This document shows, piece after piece, positions 10,618 to 22,260 of a stretch of 64,000 nucleotides of DNA (positions are counted from its first letter, which is position 1; each line of letters starts with the position of its first letter). A model generated the notes under the pieces. The model searched no databases, had not been told where the DNA came from, and saw nothing but the letters and a program-made list of their open reading frames with translations. The translations under genes were made by a program, and so were the position numbers. This DNA comes from Leptoclinus maculatus (Eukaryota > Chordata > Actinopteri > Perciformes > Stichaeidae). Location: assembly GCA_032191485.1 (NCBI GenBank), contig JAVDOI010000019.1:8442784-8506783 (forward strand), written 5' to 3'.

Positions 10618-13600
10618 GTATGAACTACATTTTTTTACAGTTTTACTCCAGTTAGACTATTAAAAATAGGGTTTTAGAAAACCACTTAGTTAGGGAAAGT
10701 TACGCGTGAAAAAAAGAAGAAAGCAGCGCGAAGAAATTTCTTAAAATGTGGCCTTTTTACTTGTAAAATAAGAAGATGTTGCTGTGATAAACACTCGATG
10801 GCACAGCTCATTTATAATGAAAGGAATGTCCCACAGATCCGTAGTTTTGGGGATTTAGCTAATTTAAAAACAGAAAAGCCACAACTGCGATAGCCTTTGT
10901 AGGCTAAATTAAATGGAATGCAGTGTTGTTTTACCAGATTCAGGCTTGAAACACAAACGGTACGAACAGGTTGAATTTGGTCGGAATAAAAAGAAAAAGA
11001 AAACAATTCCAGTGTTACAAAATTAAATTGCCCGCCATTAATCATTTTAATTCAACGACCTTGTTGCTGTTTCAAGGTGTTATTTCTAATAATACCGGAG
11101 ATTGTTGGTCCGTCTTAATCACATTGCACCTGCTTATTTCCAACTGCAATAAATGCCGAAGTAGGCCTACCTCATCATAAGGATTAATACTGAGTTTGCT
11201 ATCTTGTCACTTTTTACGCACATCGACAGAGGATAGTCAGGACGGTATGGATAATATAAAAAAGTCATATTAGGAAAAAACACAGTAATCAAATTGTACA
11301 TTCGTATGATGTAACTGCAATAAAACTGTAGTTTCTTAGAATAAGAATATAGAATAAGAAGAAAGGAAAAAACTAATTACAGTAGTATAAACTCGCTTAA
11401 TAAAATGAAATGTTTTTCATAAGATTTTCATAGTAGGCTGAGCCTGTTTTTAAAACCGGGCATACCGTTAAAATACTCCAGGTTGTATGACTGATAGTGT
11501 ATTTGAATCTCGCTGCAGGACTTAGAGGAGCGCTAAATCCTCCCGAAATAACCGTGAAGTTGAGGACTTTACTCCCGATTCAGACAAATGCGATTAACTG
11601 AAGGGGCTTTGGAGCTGCTCTGAGGTTAAATTAACGATGGCAGAGACAAAAGGCTGTCCGGTGCCTTGCTATGTTTGACATTTCACTCAAATAAAGCATG
11701 TTAGTAAATTCACATGTGGCTTAATAATGAGGAGACAATTATTTCTAAACTTCATAGATAAATTAGGTGTCTACCTTTGTCACTATTATCTTTTATTTTT
11801 CTTTATTCACTGCATATTCTGATATGAACTGACATTATTTGTATATTTGTACAGAATTGTACAAATGTATTACTATTGTTCACAACGGAGTAACTCTTGC
11901 CGGTGTGTATAAAACCTACACATTTATTGTAAATCTGCAAAACCGTAAAAATCTAACAATTTTCACATGAATTATCAGTTTCTAAATTATCTCCATGATT
12001 AAAAAAAGGGCGGTTCCTGTTGATATAAGCTGATGCAGATGCGATTGCCAGCTGTGTATTTTAACTGCTGGCCTTGATGACACTTTAAAGCAACATGACT
12101 TTATATGTCATCAAATTTTCCAAACAAAATACATATTTATATAAAAAGTAAGTATATATTTATATATATAATGTATATGTGTGTCTACATGAACACATAC
12201 TTTGAAATAATCCTAATATAATTGATAATAAAAACGAACTAACTGAAATCAATTAAGTAATATGTTCCAGTGGTATGCATCAAATTCAGTTTTTTATCTG
12301 TACTAGTGCCAAGGTTCCTGGAGACTCCTGCGTAATAGGATATCCGAAAAATCTCACGAAGCTCCATTATTAACTAATTAAGGTATATGGAAAAAAACTA
12401 AACAAGAGCAAACCTTAAAGGACACAGGTTCTTTTTGACTTTGCTTTTTAGTGGTATTGATTTCTCCAGGAAGTGGCAATGGGAGTCTTGCTCAGGGAGC
12501 CATTTGGGCGTCTGAGGAATCACTTAGTACATGGTTTGATCACTGGAATCAATGGGAGCTCCGTGCACTGCAGGGCCCAGGGTGAGGGAGCTAATGGCTG
12601 AAGCAAAGGGTGGGGCGTCTGAGGGCGGTGAGCCTCTCCGATTCGGATTATCTGCAGCGCAGCGATGCTTTTGACAACACATCCAAGGTCAGGAGATGGA
12701 CTGAAGGTTATCACTCAGTTGCAGTATTGTGTAGCATCATTAGTTTGGTCTTAATATTCACACTGAGCCGTTTATGTACAGTCGACTTGAGAGAGAAAGT
12801 CGCATTAGATTATTTGCCACAATGTCCACATCTGACTCTGATGGCAGCCATTTTCTGGGATTTGTGCTTTACATCGATGAGAGGAAAAATACAACTGGCT
12901 TGCTTTAAGTCCCGAAGACATCATGCCAAACCACAACCCAGCGTATATATTTAGTAGGTTAGACAACAAAAGACCTGTTAGCTGGCTGTTTATTTGACTT
13001 TTATAAGGACATATTTATGCTCAAAAGCTTGCTATAGATTAACATAGTTTTAAAAAGACCTAATACTGACTTGCTGTGTCGGAGGAGGTGGCAGCATGTC
13101 TCCGCCTTCGATGGGACAATGTTACAACGCTAATCTACAGAGCTAATTAAGAGGTCAAGTTTAGGGTGTCACCCTTTGGACAAGTTGGGGGTGAGGGGGA
13201 GGGCAGAGCCAGGACGTAAAGAGATTACCTATAAACCATAAGTGCCCTCTTTGTACCAACCTTATGTTGTCGTATTAATGTTTGTTTCCTCGTTGTATCC
13301 TCACAAAATAGTATAAATTAATGTAGATTAATTTACATGTATTCTTTCAGTTCCACTCAGTGTTTGCCCACCGGAATCCAATTGGCATCATTGTTTGTGA
13401 ATACAAAATTGGCATAATTTATTCCGGACAACTGCCACGCAAAGAGGAAAATGAAGCAGCCGTGCTGTTTAAATCAGAAAAATCTAGTTTTCAGCTGTCA
13501 ACCTGAACTCTCCTTTCCTAGAAATCTAAAGACGACAATACAGGTGATTAGCAGTGAGCTTTTTAGATGAGGGCGTTTGCTCTCCCATAGGATTGACTAG

Positions 13601-13928
13601 ACTTATATTTAGTTGCCCACATGGAGACAGAGTAGCCTTTGACCTGTTACTCAACGCGTGGGCCAATCCACTGCAGTGCAGCGCATCTCGAGTTAAGCTG
13701 CGTCACTGCGAACCTTTGAACATATTGAAGGCTCCTCATCCTGTTTTCACGTCACTTGCTGCTCCCACATCTCTGTCCCTCCTTCTCTCACTTTTCTCTC
13801 TCCAGGCTGTTGTTTCTTCTCTCCTCGCGAAGGGGTCGGTGGTCTAGTTTGCATAGCTTTTGCTTCACTGGGCTGACTATCCTCACTGAGGCTGACTGGC
13901 TGGCCCGAGGTGTTTGGATGTGATAATG
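10618..13928. other. Presumed intron or leader of the pri-microRNA
   Basis: AT-rich, with no coding signal. If transcription starts near 10.4 kb this would be transcribed DNA before miR-183. A more GC-rich, pyrimidine-rich patch at 13.62-13.93 kb runs into the hairpins. Confidence 0.3.
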
Positions 13929-14016
13929 ACTCCTGTTCTGTGTATGGCACTGGTAGAATTCACTGTGAGAGCTCACTATCAGTGAATTACCATAGGGCCA
14001 TAAACAGAGCAGAGAA
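13929..14016 (+). ncRNA. mir183: miR-183 precursor hairpin
   Basis: The 5p mature product lies at 13943-13964, begins TATGGCAC (seed ATGGCAC), and matches vertebrate miR-183 over its full 22 bases. The 3p arm at 13982-14003 (GTGAATTACCATAGGG...) pairs with it, and the flanking CTGTTCTGT and ACAGAGCAG extend the stem. It is first of three clustered hairpins on this strand. The family is expressed in vertebrate hair cells, photoreceptors and other ciliated sensory cells. Precursor ends are estimated from the stem. Confidence 0.98.
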
Positions 14017-14225
14017 AGAACCACTTGATGATGCCCCGTCCATAGCGGCTTACTGTCTTGTGGCTCTCCTCCTGTGCTTGTGGGTGGGGTGAGTGTGATG
14101 TAATGACTCTGGTGCGGTTGCGTGAGCTGTGTTGCGCACGTCTCTGCTGGGTACTTCGACATCTCTCTGTCCTGATGTGCCTCTGTAACAACAGCTGCTT
14201 GCCTTTGGATGCAGCCACTCCTCTT

Positions 14226-14308
14226 CTTTGCCCATTTTGGCACTAGCACATTTTTGCTTCTGTATATATACTTTGAGCAATTATGTGTAGTGCCAATATA
14301 GGACAAGA
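14226..14308 (+). ncRNA. mir96: miR-96 precursor hairpin
   Basis: The 5p mature product at 14236-14258 begins TTTGGCACTAGCACA (seed TTGGCAC) and matches vertebrate miR-96. Seed mutations of this microRNA cause hearing loss in human and mouse. The 3p arm at about 14278-14299 (CAATTATGTGTAGTGCC...) pairs across a short loop. It starts 293 bases after the miR-183 mature product. Confidence 0.98.
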
Positions 14309-14734
14309 CAGACTTCCATCGCTTTTGCATAATCGTGGATTGTAATCGTCTCTGTATCAGCACATGTTTGGGCGTCTCTGTTAAAAATTTGCTCTTGATT
14401 GACCTCTGAATGCTCCTCACTGTCCCCTGTAAGGCATTTTCTCCTTCCACTTGTCCTTGTCCTGTAATTTGGTCTTCATTACCTGACTGTGCAAAAACCT
14501 TCAGTGGATGTGGACCCATATTTTGAAGACATCCTATCAGCACAAACATTTCATAAAACAATCAGTTCATTTCCCCCTTGTTCCCGTCCCTCTGCTTATT
14601 AAAGGAAACTTCACTTTGCCATGCAATTCAGATTCATGTAATCTCATTTTAGCGGATTCCTCGTATCTGTTTGAATCCCACTACATCCTGAGAATCCATG
14701 TTTGGGGCTCACGTGGGTCCGAAGAGGCCCAGCG

Positions 14735-14825
14735 GCTCTCTGGTGGTGTTTGGCAATGGTAGAACTCACACTGGTGAGGTAGCTGGATCCGGTGGTTCTA
14801 GACTTGCCAACTACTGCTTGAGAGC
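14735..14825 (+). ncRNA. mir182: miR-182 precursor hairpin
   Basis: The 5p mature product at 14749-14772 begins TTTGGCAATGGTAGAAC (seed TTGGCAA) and matches vertebrate miR-182. The 3p arm lies at 14793-14813 (TGGTTCTAGACTTGCC...). The outer stem is closed by GCTCTC (14735-14740) against GAGAGC (14820-14825). It starts only 513 bases after the miR-96 mature product, far closer than the several kilobases seen in human. Confidence 0.98.
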
Positions 14826-17800
14826 GTCCTGCAGCTGAAAAACAAGACAAAAGCAGCCTTCCAGTCCAAAGTGGAAGAAACACCCTAAGGATATTTTAGT
14901 CAGTGAGTGAGTGGCTGATGGTGGCGACGGGGTGGGGTGAGACTCTGTTCCTCCCCTGCGCACCCCGGCCTCAGAGCTCCAGTGTCTCATTGAAGGACAG
15001 CCTGCACAGCGGTCAGGGGCACAGAATGTACCAGACCTCGGTCAAACCCGGATGAGATGAACCCAGGTAAAAAAACAATATATGGAGATGTGTGGATATG
15101 TTTAAAGCTTTGAGACGATGTACATTTTTGCAAAGGACTGCAATTCATAAACAACAAAAAGATACGTCCCTCATATTTCGTGAAATCTGCATGAATCTGA
15201 TATATTTGGTGTCTGTCTGTAACATATAGTTAAAAATAGGTTGTAGAGGATGGGTAGAAGCCCTAAAAACAACAAAGGAAATAAGACCTGGAGTCAAAAA
15301 ATCAATTTAAGTGTTTCTTGAAACAAGAGCTTACAATGCAATCAATGCAAACATTCTACCAGCACCTCCCCAAAATCCCTTCCTCAGACGATACTGCTAA
15401 TTAAACATTTCTGTTACCAAACCAAGATATCATAGCACATCAGTGTTCAAGCTTTTCATGCTGAAATAATTACTAAATTCAACAGTCGGCCAACAAAAAA
15501 TTACCTGTCAACTAGTTTGATAAAGAAATATAGTGAGAATGAGAAGTTATCAAATGTGAGTATTTGCTAGTAATATCTGTTTGTATTTTACTGTCATTTC
15601 AATATCTTTGGGTTTCGGACTGTCTAGGAACTTGAGCATTTTTACCTCAAACCAATTTTTCCTAATGCAGAATAGGATAATTAATGTTAACAATTATGTT
15701 TAATAATGCATTAATCATCGTCATTCGTTGCATCCCTACATGCATTCAATGGAAGGAACCGATTGGCTTGTAGTTTCTTCCGTGGCGATTATGTTTCGAT
15801 GATAATGGGTTCCTCTGTTCAACAGTCAGTCTTGGATTCAGGTTTGACGAGCACAGTTTGATCACGTGAGTCCAGCTCTGCAGCACGAGGGACTCAATGG
15901 CCGACTTCACGTACAGAGGTTCAGCTATTCTGCCTTGAGCCAGCCATCAGGGGGGTTCCTCTCTTAGCTCCGTGGCATAATTGGCAAACCGTGCGGTGTC
16001 ATCTTACCCTTCTCTTTCAATGCGGCCTTTTCCCCCTCCTCCCTTCCCAAATGAAAAGGGTGGAGGGCGAGGCAGTCTTTCTCAGATGTTGGTAACAGTC
16101 CATTGATGGTATGGCTCGAAAAAGCTGCTACTGTATGTACTGAGCTCCATATATCTGGGTCAGGGTCTGCTAATGTAGGTGACCGGGGGATCTAGGGATT
16201 AAAACCTCTTCATCTGCCTTTGCATAAATCCTGCTTTATAGCCTACACTTCAGCTTTAGCTAATATGATTTGTATTGTTACCAGTTTGCCTGCAGGCTAG
16301 CTTTATTTGATCTATGTTGTACACCGTCATCGGACCTGTGCGGTGGCTCTTCTGCTTTTGTGCGGGTCGGCCATTAATAAAACAGAAGGAGAGTGGGTAA
16401 GTGCTAAGATTTGTGGGGGTGATGCACGGACTAGTTGCCATGAAAGAGCTCCACTCAAGCTGTTATTCACGGGACAAACTGATTCAGTTTAGCTTGTTTG
16501 TCTCTCATGTTACAGAACATATCACGCACATATGACGTGTATAATGTGTACATGTAACCACACAGTCTTTGATGTATGTAAGAAGTAAACGGTTTGTTCT
16601 GTGTGTGTGTGTGCACCTGCTGATTTTCAATCTTAAATGATGGATGTTTTTTGTTTTTTTTATCATACAAATTCTCTTATCTGTGATGCAAATAAACACG
16701 TTCAAAAGACTGATCCGTGTGTCAGACTCCCTCTAATGATCTTCTCTGCAGCAAAGTGCATTGTGGGATAACCCTTGTCAATGCAGGCCTTCTCCAGATG
16801 GGCCGAGCAGCTCAGGTTACACCGCATTTTTCAGTGCCCCCTCTATCCCACAGCCCCCCCTGGCCCCTTTTTCCATCTCTCTCACACACACACACACATA
16901 GTTGGGTAGAGTCGGGTTGAGACAGTGCTTCGTCTGTGTTCTAATGCAGGCTGCAGAGCATTAGTGAAATGAGATTATCGTCGTTCTTACGCAGTGTCTG
17001 GGCTGGAGGTGGACAGAGGTGTGAGTTGGGAAGGTGAGGAGGCCATTATTAGACTATCAGACTACATTATGGGGAAGACGCTTCATCAGCAACATGTCTG
17101 CTGATGCTCAGACTTCAGGGGAAACTCCATTAGGCCCAAAGATCAATGGGCCCTGAAATGGATTTTTTTTTTAAAGACAGTTATTATGTTACAGCATTTT
17201 TACTGATTTTCTCAGGCCAGTGGCTCAGACAGGTCAACATTTATTTTGTAATTAAGACGGTAGCATTTAAGTGTTCATCTTTCAGGGACATCATTCCAAT
17301 TTAGCAGGTTCCATTTCCTATGAGAAGGATGTTTTTGTTTTTTGTTTTTTTAAAGTTGTGACCCAACCCTTATGCTCAGGACGAGGGGTAGGAGATTATC
17401 TCTTGTTAGAGCAAGTGTGGGCTTGGACTGTGAGCAGTTTGTACATATGTGTGTGCCCATGTGTGAGTGTGTGAGTGCATGTGTGCGGGGGGGTGCAGGG
17501 CACGTATTAAGAAACGATTAGTGGAGATTAAAGCTCTGCCCTAGAGTCTGCCTGCAAAACTCCGGGCAACAAGAATGACCCAACCCCTCCCCTCTCACCC
17601 TGCAGTGCCCCCTGTGGAGCCGGGCCACTGAAGCCCATGGTTACAAGGCTTGTGGAGAATCAATAGCGCTGCCTTCTCTCTGCCCAGCGATCTTCCACCA
17701 CTAAACAAATTGCCCCCATGAGCACAAGCACTCACTGCAGCCTGACTGCCTAGATTGGATGGTTTTTAAAGACATCCATTCAGGTTCAAAGTCAGTCAGA

Positions 17801-19256
17801 TGGATGTGATGATTGGAAGAGTGCACTGCGGTGTGGTGCACGATGATGTAACTTGTAACAGTGTCACACGCAATGCAGCACAGAGGCTCTTTCTTTGTAA
17901 AACATTGCTCCGGGGGCCAGTGCAGGTGCAGTAATCAACCAACAAATATGCGTTCACCCAGGACATTTCATGCAATGACTCCAGTCATTGTTATTTTGGG
18001 ACACATATTAGCAAAATTATATAATTTCTTCGTGGCGTTCTTAAAGAGAGAATACGCAGCATATTTGGCATTTAATAATGATAAAATTATCTTGTTTAAG
18101 ATCATTTATAATACAAAGAATGGTTAAGTTGAATTTAGTGCAATATTGGTTGTGGATTTGGCCAAAAGCACATTTGTGAACAATAGAAACTTCTTTGGCT
18201 AAAGACACTTTTCTACTCCAGTTTGATCGTCAAATACGATACTGCAGAATCCGTTAGGGAAAGATGTAATACATAGTTAATATCTCTTTGTCTACCTTTA
18301 CTCGTTTAGTTCACCGTTTTGTCAATAATGGTTATTTTAGTTGGAATGAAACAAAAAAAGGCGTATTATTCAGCAGTGTCATTTTATACAGTTCTAATAA
18401 AATAAAAATGTATTCAAATACATACACACTACTATGATTTAAACATTTATAATAACTCTGTTGAAGGCCCCATCTTGAGACTGACAGCATCACTTTGAGT
18501 TCTGTCCTTTTTTAACTTCTGCCATTTCATAACTCAGTTATGTTCAGCTTTAATGATACAGTTGAAAGGTTTAGATGCACTTTGTCTAAGTGTAGCTGAG
18601 TGGATGGTGAGGAGAGAGAGAGACGGAGGAGATGGAGGAGGGAGAGGCTTAGGTAGCATGAGGTGTAGGCCTTTTTCCAAGAAAGCACGCTAATAAGGCC
18701 TTTCCTAATCTGCAGTGACAGTTTGATGCGCATGCGTGCCACGCACCTACAGTGACTCAAACATCATACAACGTTTTCTCCAACATACCCTTGAGTGTTT
18801 TTTTCCAACTTCACAAGGGGGTCCGAATTGGAAAAAAAAGACAGACGTGAGAATAAAAAATAAAACAAGAACGAAAACGGGATCTTTTCATCTGTGTGAA
18901 TGCAACCCGCTTCTGCTTTAATCTGGAGGAAGAGCGGGACATACACTGATGCCTGATAGATTAAGGCCTGAACGCTTCTCTCTCTGTTCTACTCTGCAAC
19001 AGAAGGGCCCGGCTAGCAAATCCCAGGCTTTAAAGCAGAGGAGGTTCAGGCAGCTTATGATGTAATCATGGCCCTGTCTGTCACGGCAGGGAAGGTGGGG
19101 GGGGATGGGGGGCTGTGCTGTAGAGGAGGGTGTGGAAGTTATTGGGTTTTATGGCAACTATATCATCATTACCAGACAAAATTATGATGCTTTTGGATGA
19201 AAGGTGTGTTGTGACCTGAGAAAAACATTCTTTGAGTTAATTTTACAGTCAGTAGG
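14826..19256. other. Intergenic, downstream of miR-182
   Basis: No gene was recognised. A GC-rich segment at 14.90-15.06 kb directly follows the cluster. Patches at 16.95-17.16 kb and 17.52-17.76 kb are less repetitive than their surroundings and could be constrained, but nothing specific is visible. Confidence 0.4.
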
Positions 19257-19565
19257 TGTTTTGTATTATACAGGCCTTATTGCGTGTCCTTTGAACCCTG
19301 TAGGTGGCCATTTTGTTTCCTTGCACTCCTCGGTAGAAAGCACATTTCATTGTTCACCATGTAACCTGTACTGTGAACGGCTTTCAGCTAGCTATATTGG
19401 TTCGGCTTTATAAGGCATAATATATGATGGAAATGTATTATTAATGTTGGCTTAATGTATTGTTTCCTTTATGTACTTCTTTATATCCGTTTCCTCCATT
19501 TTCATACTGTCAATACTAAATGGTGCTGCGCAATAAATCCATCATTCTTGACTATCATCTTCCAG
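19257..19565 (+). repeat. 5' LTR of the BEL/Pao-like remnant
   Basis: Starts TGTTTTGTA and shares with the downstream copy the blocks GTCCTTTGAACCCT, CCATTTTGTTTCCTTGCACTC, AGAAAGCACATT, GGCTTTAT..AGGCATA and ATGATGGAAAT in the same order. The end near 19.56 kb is approximate. Confidence 0.65.
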
Positions 19566-20459
19566 TGAGCATGTTTTCTGTTGAAAAGACACCAAACTTT
19601 AGAACCAAAATTGGTCTATTTGAAAACGTTCATTGACTAAGAAAACAAAAATAATTTCCACAACATTTCTCACTTGAAAGCCAGCAATGCAAATTGCGGT
19701 GAACTATGGTCTAAATGTGAATATTGAATTAATGTCTTCAAATAGTAGTTTTACATACGTAGTCAAACCAACACATCAACAGTTTCCACTAATTGGTCCA
19801 TGGACGGTTATGGCACGGCGGACTAGAGGTCTAGGCAGCAATAAGGAAGTGGAAGGTTATCTGAACAACAATGGATGTAGATGGGTCTTCAACCCACTGC
19901 ACTCACCACATATGAGAGGGAGTAACTGAAAGGACACATAAGGTGCATTCCATGCTGTTGAAGTTTGGCCCATCAAAGCTCACCTATATGAAGTCTTGAG
20001 CACATTCATGGCGGAGGTCTCCGTGTAGTGAATACTCCCCATCCCTCTAGGATGGATTCGATGAGAAGAATCTCTACGGCAAGCAGCGGAGGCGAGAACA
20101 AAGTCTCCCCAACACCTTTTGGCATAGCTGGAGGAACCTTCCTACCCTGCAGAGAAGTAGGAAATGGAAAGAAGAAGAACGCAATCTTCTCCAGAAGGGA
20201 AATTGTGATACTGAAAAACTATCTGGTGAAAAAAAGTGAATGGTCCATGGGAGTTATCATCAACACATAACACATAACTGTAAGGTAGCGATCAAGACAG
20301 CAAAGCATGGTTTGAGTAAGATCTTTCTACGGCCTGTCCTACTCCTCTCCCCAGAGTCTGATAAGGTTTTACTTCTCTTCTTCATTGTGTTGTTAGTGGT
20401 GTCATCTTACCAGAGACCATGCCCGAGAAAAAGAGTCAGCTCCTAGGTGGTACTGATTC

Positions 20460-20815
20460 TGTTTTGTTCAATACTGGCCCTATTGCTCGTCCTTTGAACC
20501 CTCGAGGAGCCCATTTTGTTTCCTTGCACTCCCGAGTAGAAAGCACATTGTAGACATAGCCTCTACATCCATCTTCTTTTGGAAACACTTATAGAAAATC
20601 GTCTTTAAGTACAGTTTTTATTAGATGCCAATATTTTGCGTGGATGGCTAGGTTAGGCCATGTTTTTTTTAGTGTTATACACTATTCGTTGCTATATCGG
20701 TAGCCAGATCAATTAGGCTTTATGAGGCATACAATACATGATGGAAATATATGAATCAGGCTTAAATGGTGGTCCATCATTGGATGTTTCCATCATCCTT
20801 CGACCAGTCTGTTGA
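20460..20815 (+). repeat. 3' LTR of the BEL/Pao-like remnant
   Basis: Starts TGTTTTGTTCAATACTGGCCC and carries the same ordered blocks as the 5' copy. It also has about 130 bases in the middle that the 5' copy lacks. The divergence between copies shows an old insertion. Confidence 0.65.
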
Positions 20816-20899
20816 AGGAGTCGTCCGCCTAGTTAAGCACAGGGACTCTTTGACGAGGGCATAACACAGTGTGCTAATAATCGAGAGAAACTGAGTGAA

Positions 20900-21895
20900 T
20901 GGTGAACAGTAAGTCATTTTATTGGACTTTATTTTTAAATAGTGGCGAGTTGAACCAACTATTACAGCTGCATTAAACCAAGTTGATTCTTGGCAAGCAA
21001 TTTTTTTTTTGTTGCAAGATTTTTTTCGATATTAGCATCACACATTCTGCAGCCCCTGTCCAAGAATATGAACTTCCTGTGATATACAAAGTGATGCAGA
21101 CCAACAACTCCTCAGTAACATACACGTTTATGTTAAAAAAATAACATAGCAAGGGCTGCCCCTATCCATGCACTGTAAATAAATGGATCTGGTCGACAAA
21201 ATGGCTGCTTCAGGAAGACAGCTCAGCAGTCCAGCAGTAAAAAACAGCTTAATGTATATCCTGAGTCTTCACAAATCTTGGCATGTGCATGGACTACACT
21301 AAAACAGCACAGGGAAAAAGCACACAACAAGATGGTAATTCAACATAATATTTCATAATCCAATGTGAGAAATTCACTGGGAGCTCTAATGAGCTCTAGG
21401 TTGAGGTGGAAACAGTGAAATTTAGAATAGTGATTCAGGATGTGGGAGACGGAAGAAGAGGGATCTCTGACAAATGGCACCGAATTGTAAATGCATCCTA
21501 AAAAAAAACGAAACAGTCAAGCACATAAGACGATAATGAAAATCCATAACAGTGACAGTTACACACTGTGGGTGAAGCAGTGGTGGCTTTCCTCCCGGGC
21601 TTTTTGGTTCATCTTTGTATTAAGTAAAGGTTCATTTTAAAGAAATAAATACTAAATACTCAACATCACAGAGCTACAAAAAAAACAAAAAAAAACATGA
21701 AGCTAAATGAGAGAAAAATTACACCAACAAAAAGCAATATCTTTACATAGTAAACACATTGATAACTCACTTTCACTTCCCCTGCAGATGTACATTTAAA
21801 ATATATTTGACATTGTACACAGCGTGACGTGCTGGAAACCAGTAGGATAAACAGATCTCGTTCAGTGCCTCCTACTCCTTCCAGGGCCTTAATTG
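20900..21895 (-). other. nrf1: nrf1 3' UTR (inferred)
   Basis: Non-coding DNA following the nrf1 stop. It is A/T-rich and ends near two minus-strand AATAAA hexamers at 20928-20933 and 20918-20923. The first of these lies about 960 bases after the stop codon. Cleavage would fall just before the BEL/Pao-like LTR that ends near 20.8 kb. The end point is inferred from the hexamers, not observed. Confidence 0.55.
20918..20933 (-). terminator. nrf1: Candidate nrf1 poly(A) signals (two AATAAA)
   Basis: Two TTTATT words on the plus strand, ten bases apart, read as AATAAA on the minus strand. They are downstream of the nrf1 stop in the right orientation. Other weaker hexamers nearby were not compared systematically. 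Confidence 0.5.
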
Positions 21896-22056
21896 TCACT
21901 GTTCAAGGGTCACAACCTCCACCGCCTGTCCGTCTAACGTGACGGTGTTGTCTATGCGCGTGGCGACAGGTGCCATGGCCACCTGGACGGGCCGGTTGCC
22001 ATGGGCGAGGCTGGTCACTACAGTCTGGTACATGCTGACCGGGATCTGGACCAGTC
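21896..22056 (-). CDS. nrf1: nrf1 terminal coding exon 11 (aa 448-500, stop)
   Basis: The acceptor is CCCTCAG|GACTGG. It encodes LVQIPVSMYQTVVTSLA through GQAVEVVTLEQ and stops with TGA at 21898-21896. The C-terminus matches the family exactly in its last residues. Confidence 0.97.
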
Positions 22057-22226
22057 CTGAGGGACAGAAGCAGAGATGTTTTAGACACAGCACCAGCACC
22101 AGGACCAGCACATTATTGCTGTTATCTTGTCACTAGACTGTGTTTGGGAGGCAGCCATGTTACAGAGACGGCATTTCTGATAAATGGTCCGATTGAACGT
22201 CCTCGGCTCACTTCCGCCATGCACAG

Positions 22227-22260
<34 letters not shown>

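Larger units (their letters stand above)
19257..20815 (+). mobile_element. Collapsed BEL/Pao-like LTR retrotransposon
   Basis: Two related terminal repeats flank a short internal remnant of pol. The internal part (about 19,640-20,450) keeps pieces typical of the BEL/Pao integrase C-terminal region. These include GLGSNKEVEGYLNNNG and RWVFNPLHSPHM (near 19.83-19.92 kb), then KTAKHGLSKIFLRPV (near 20.29-20.34 kb). Stops and frame changes separate them, and gag, protease, RT and most of integrase are missing. Orientation is plus, towards nrf1's 3' end. It is inert as a coding element. Confidence 0.7.
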
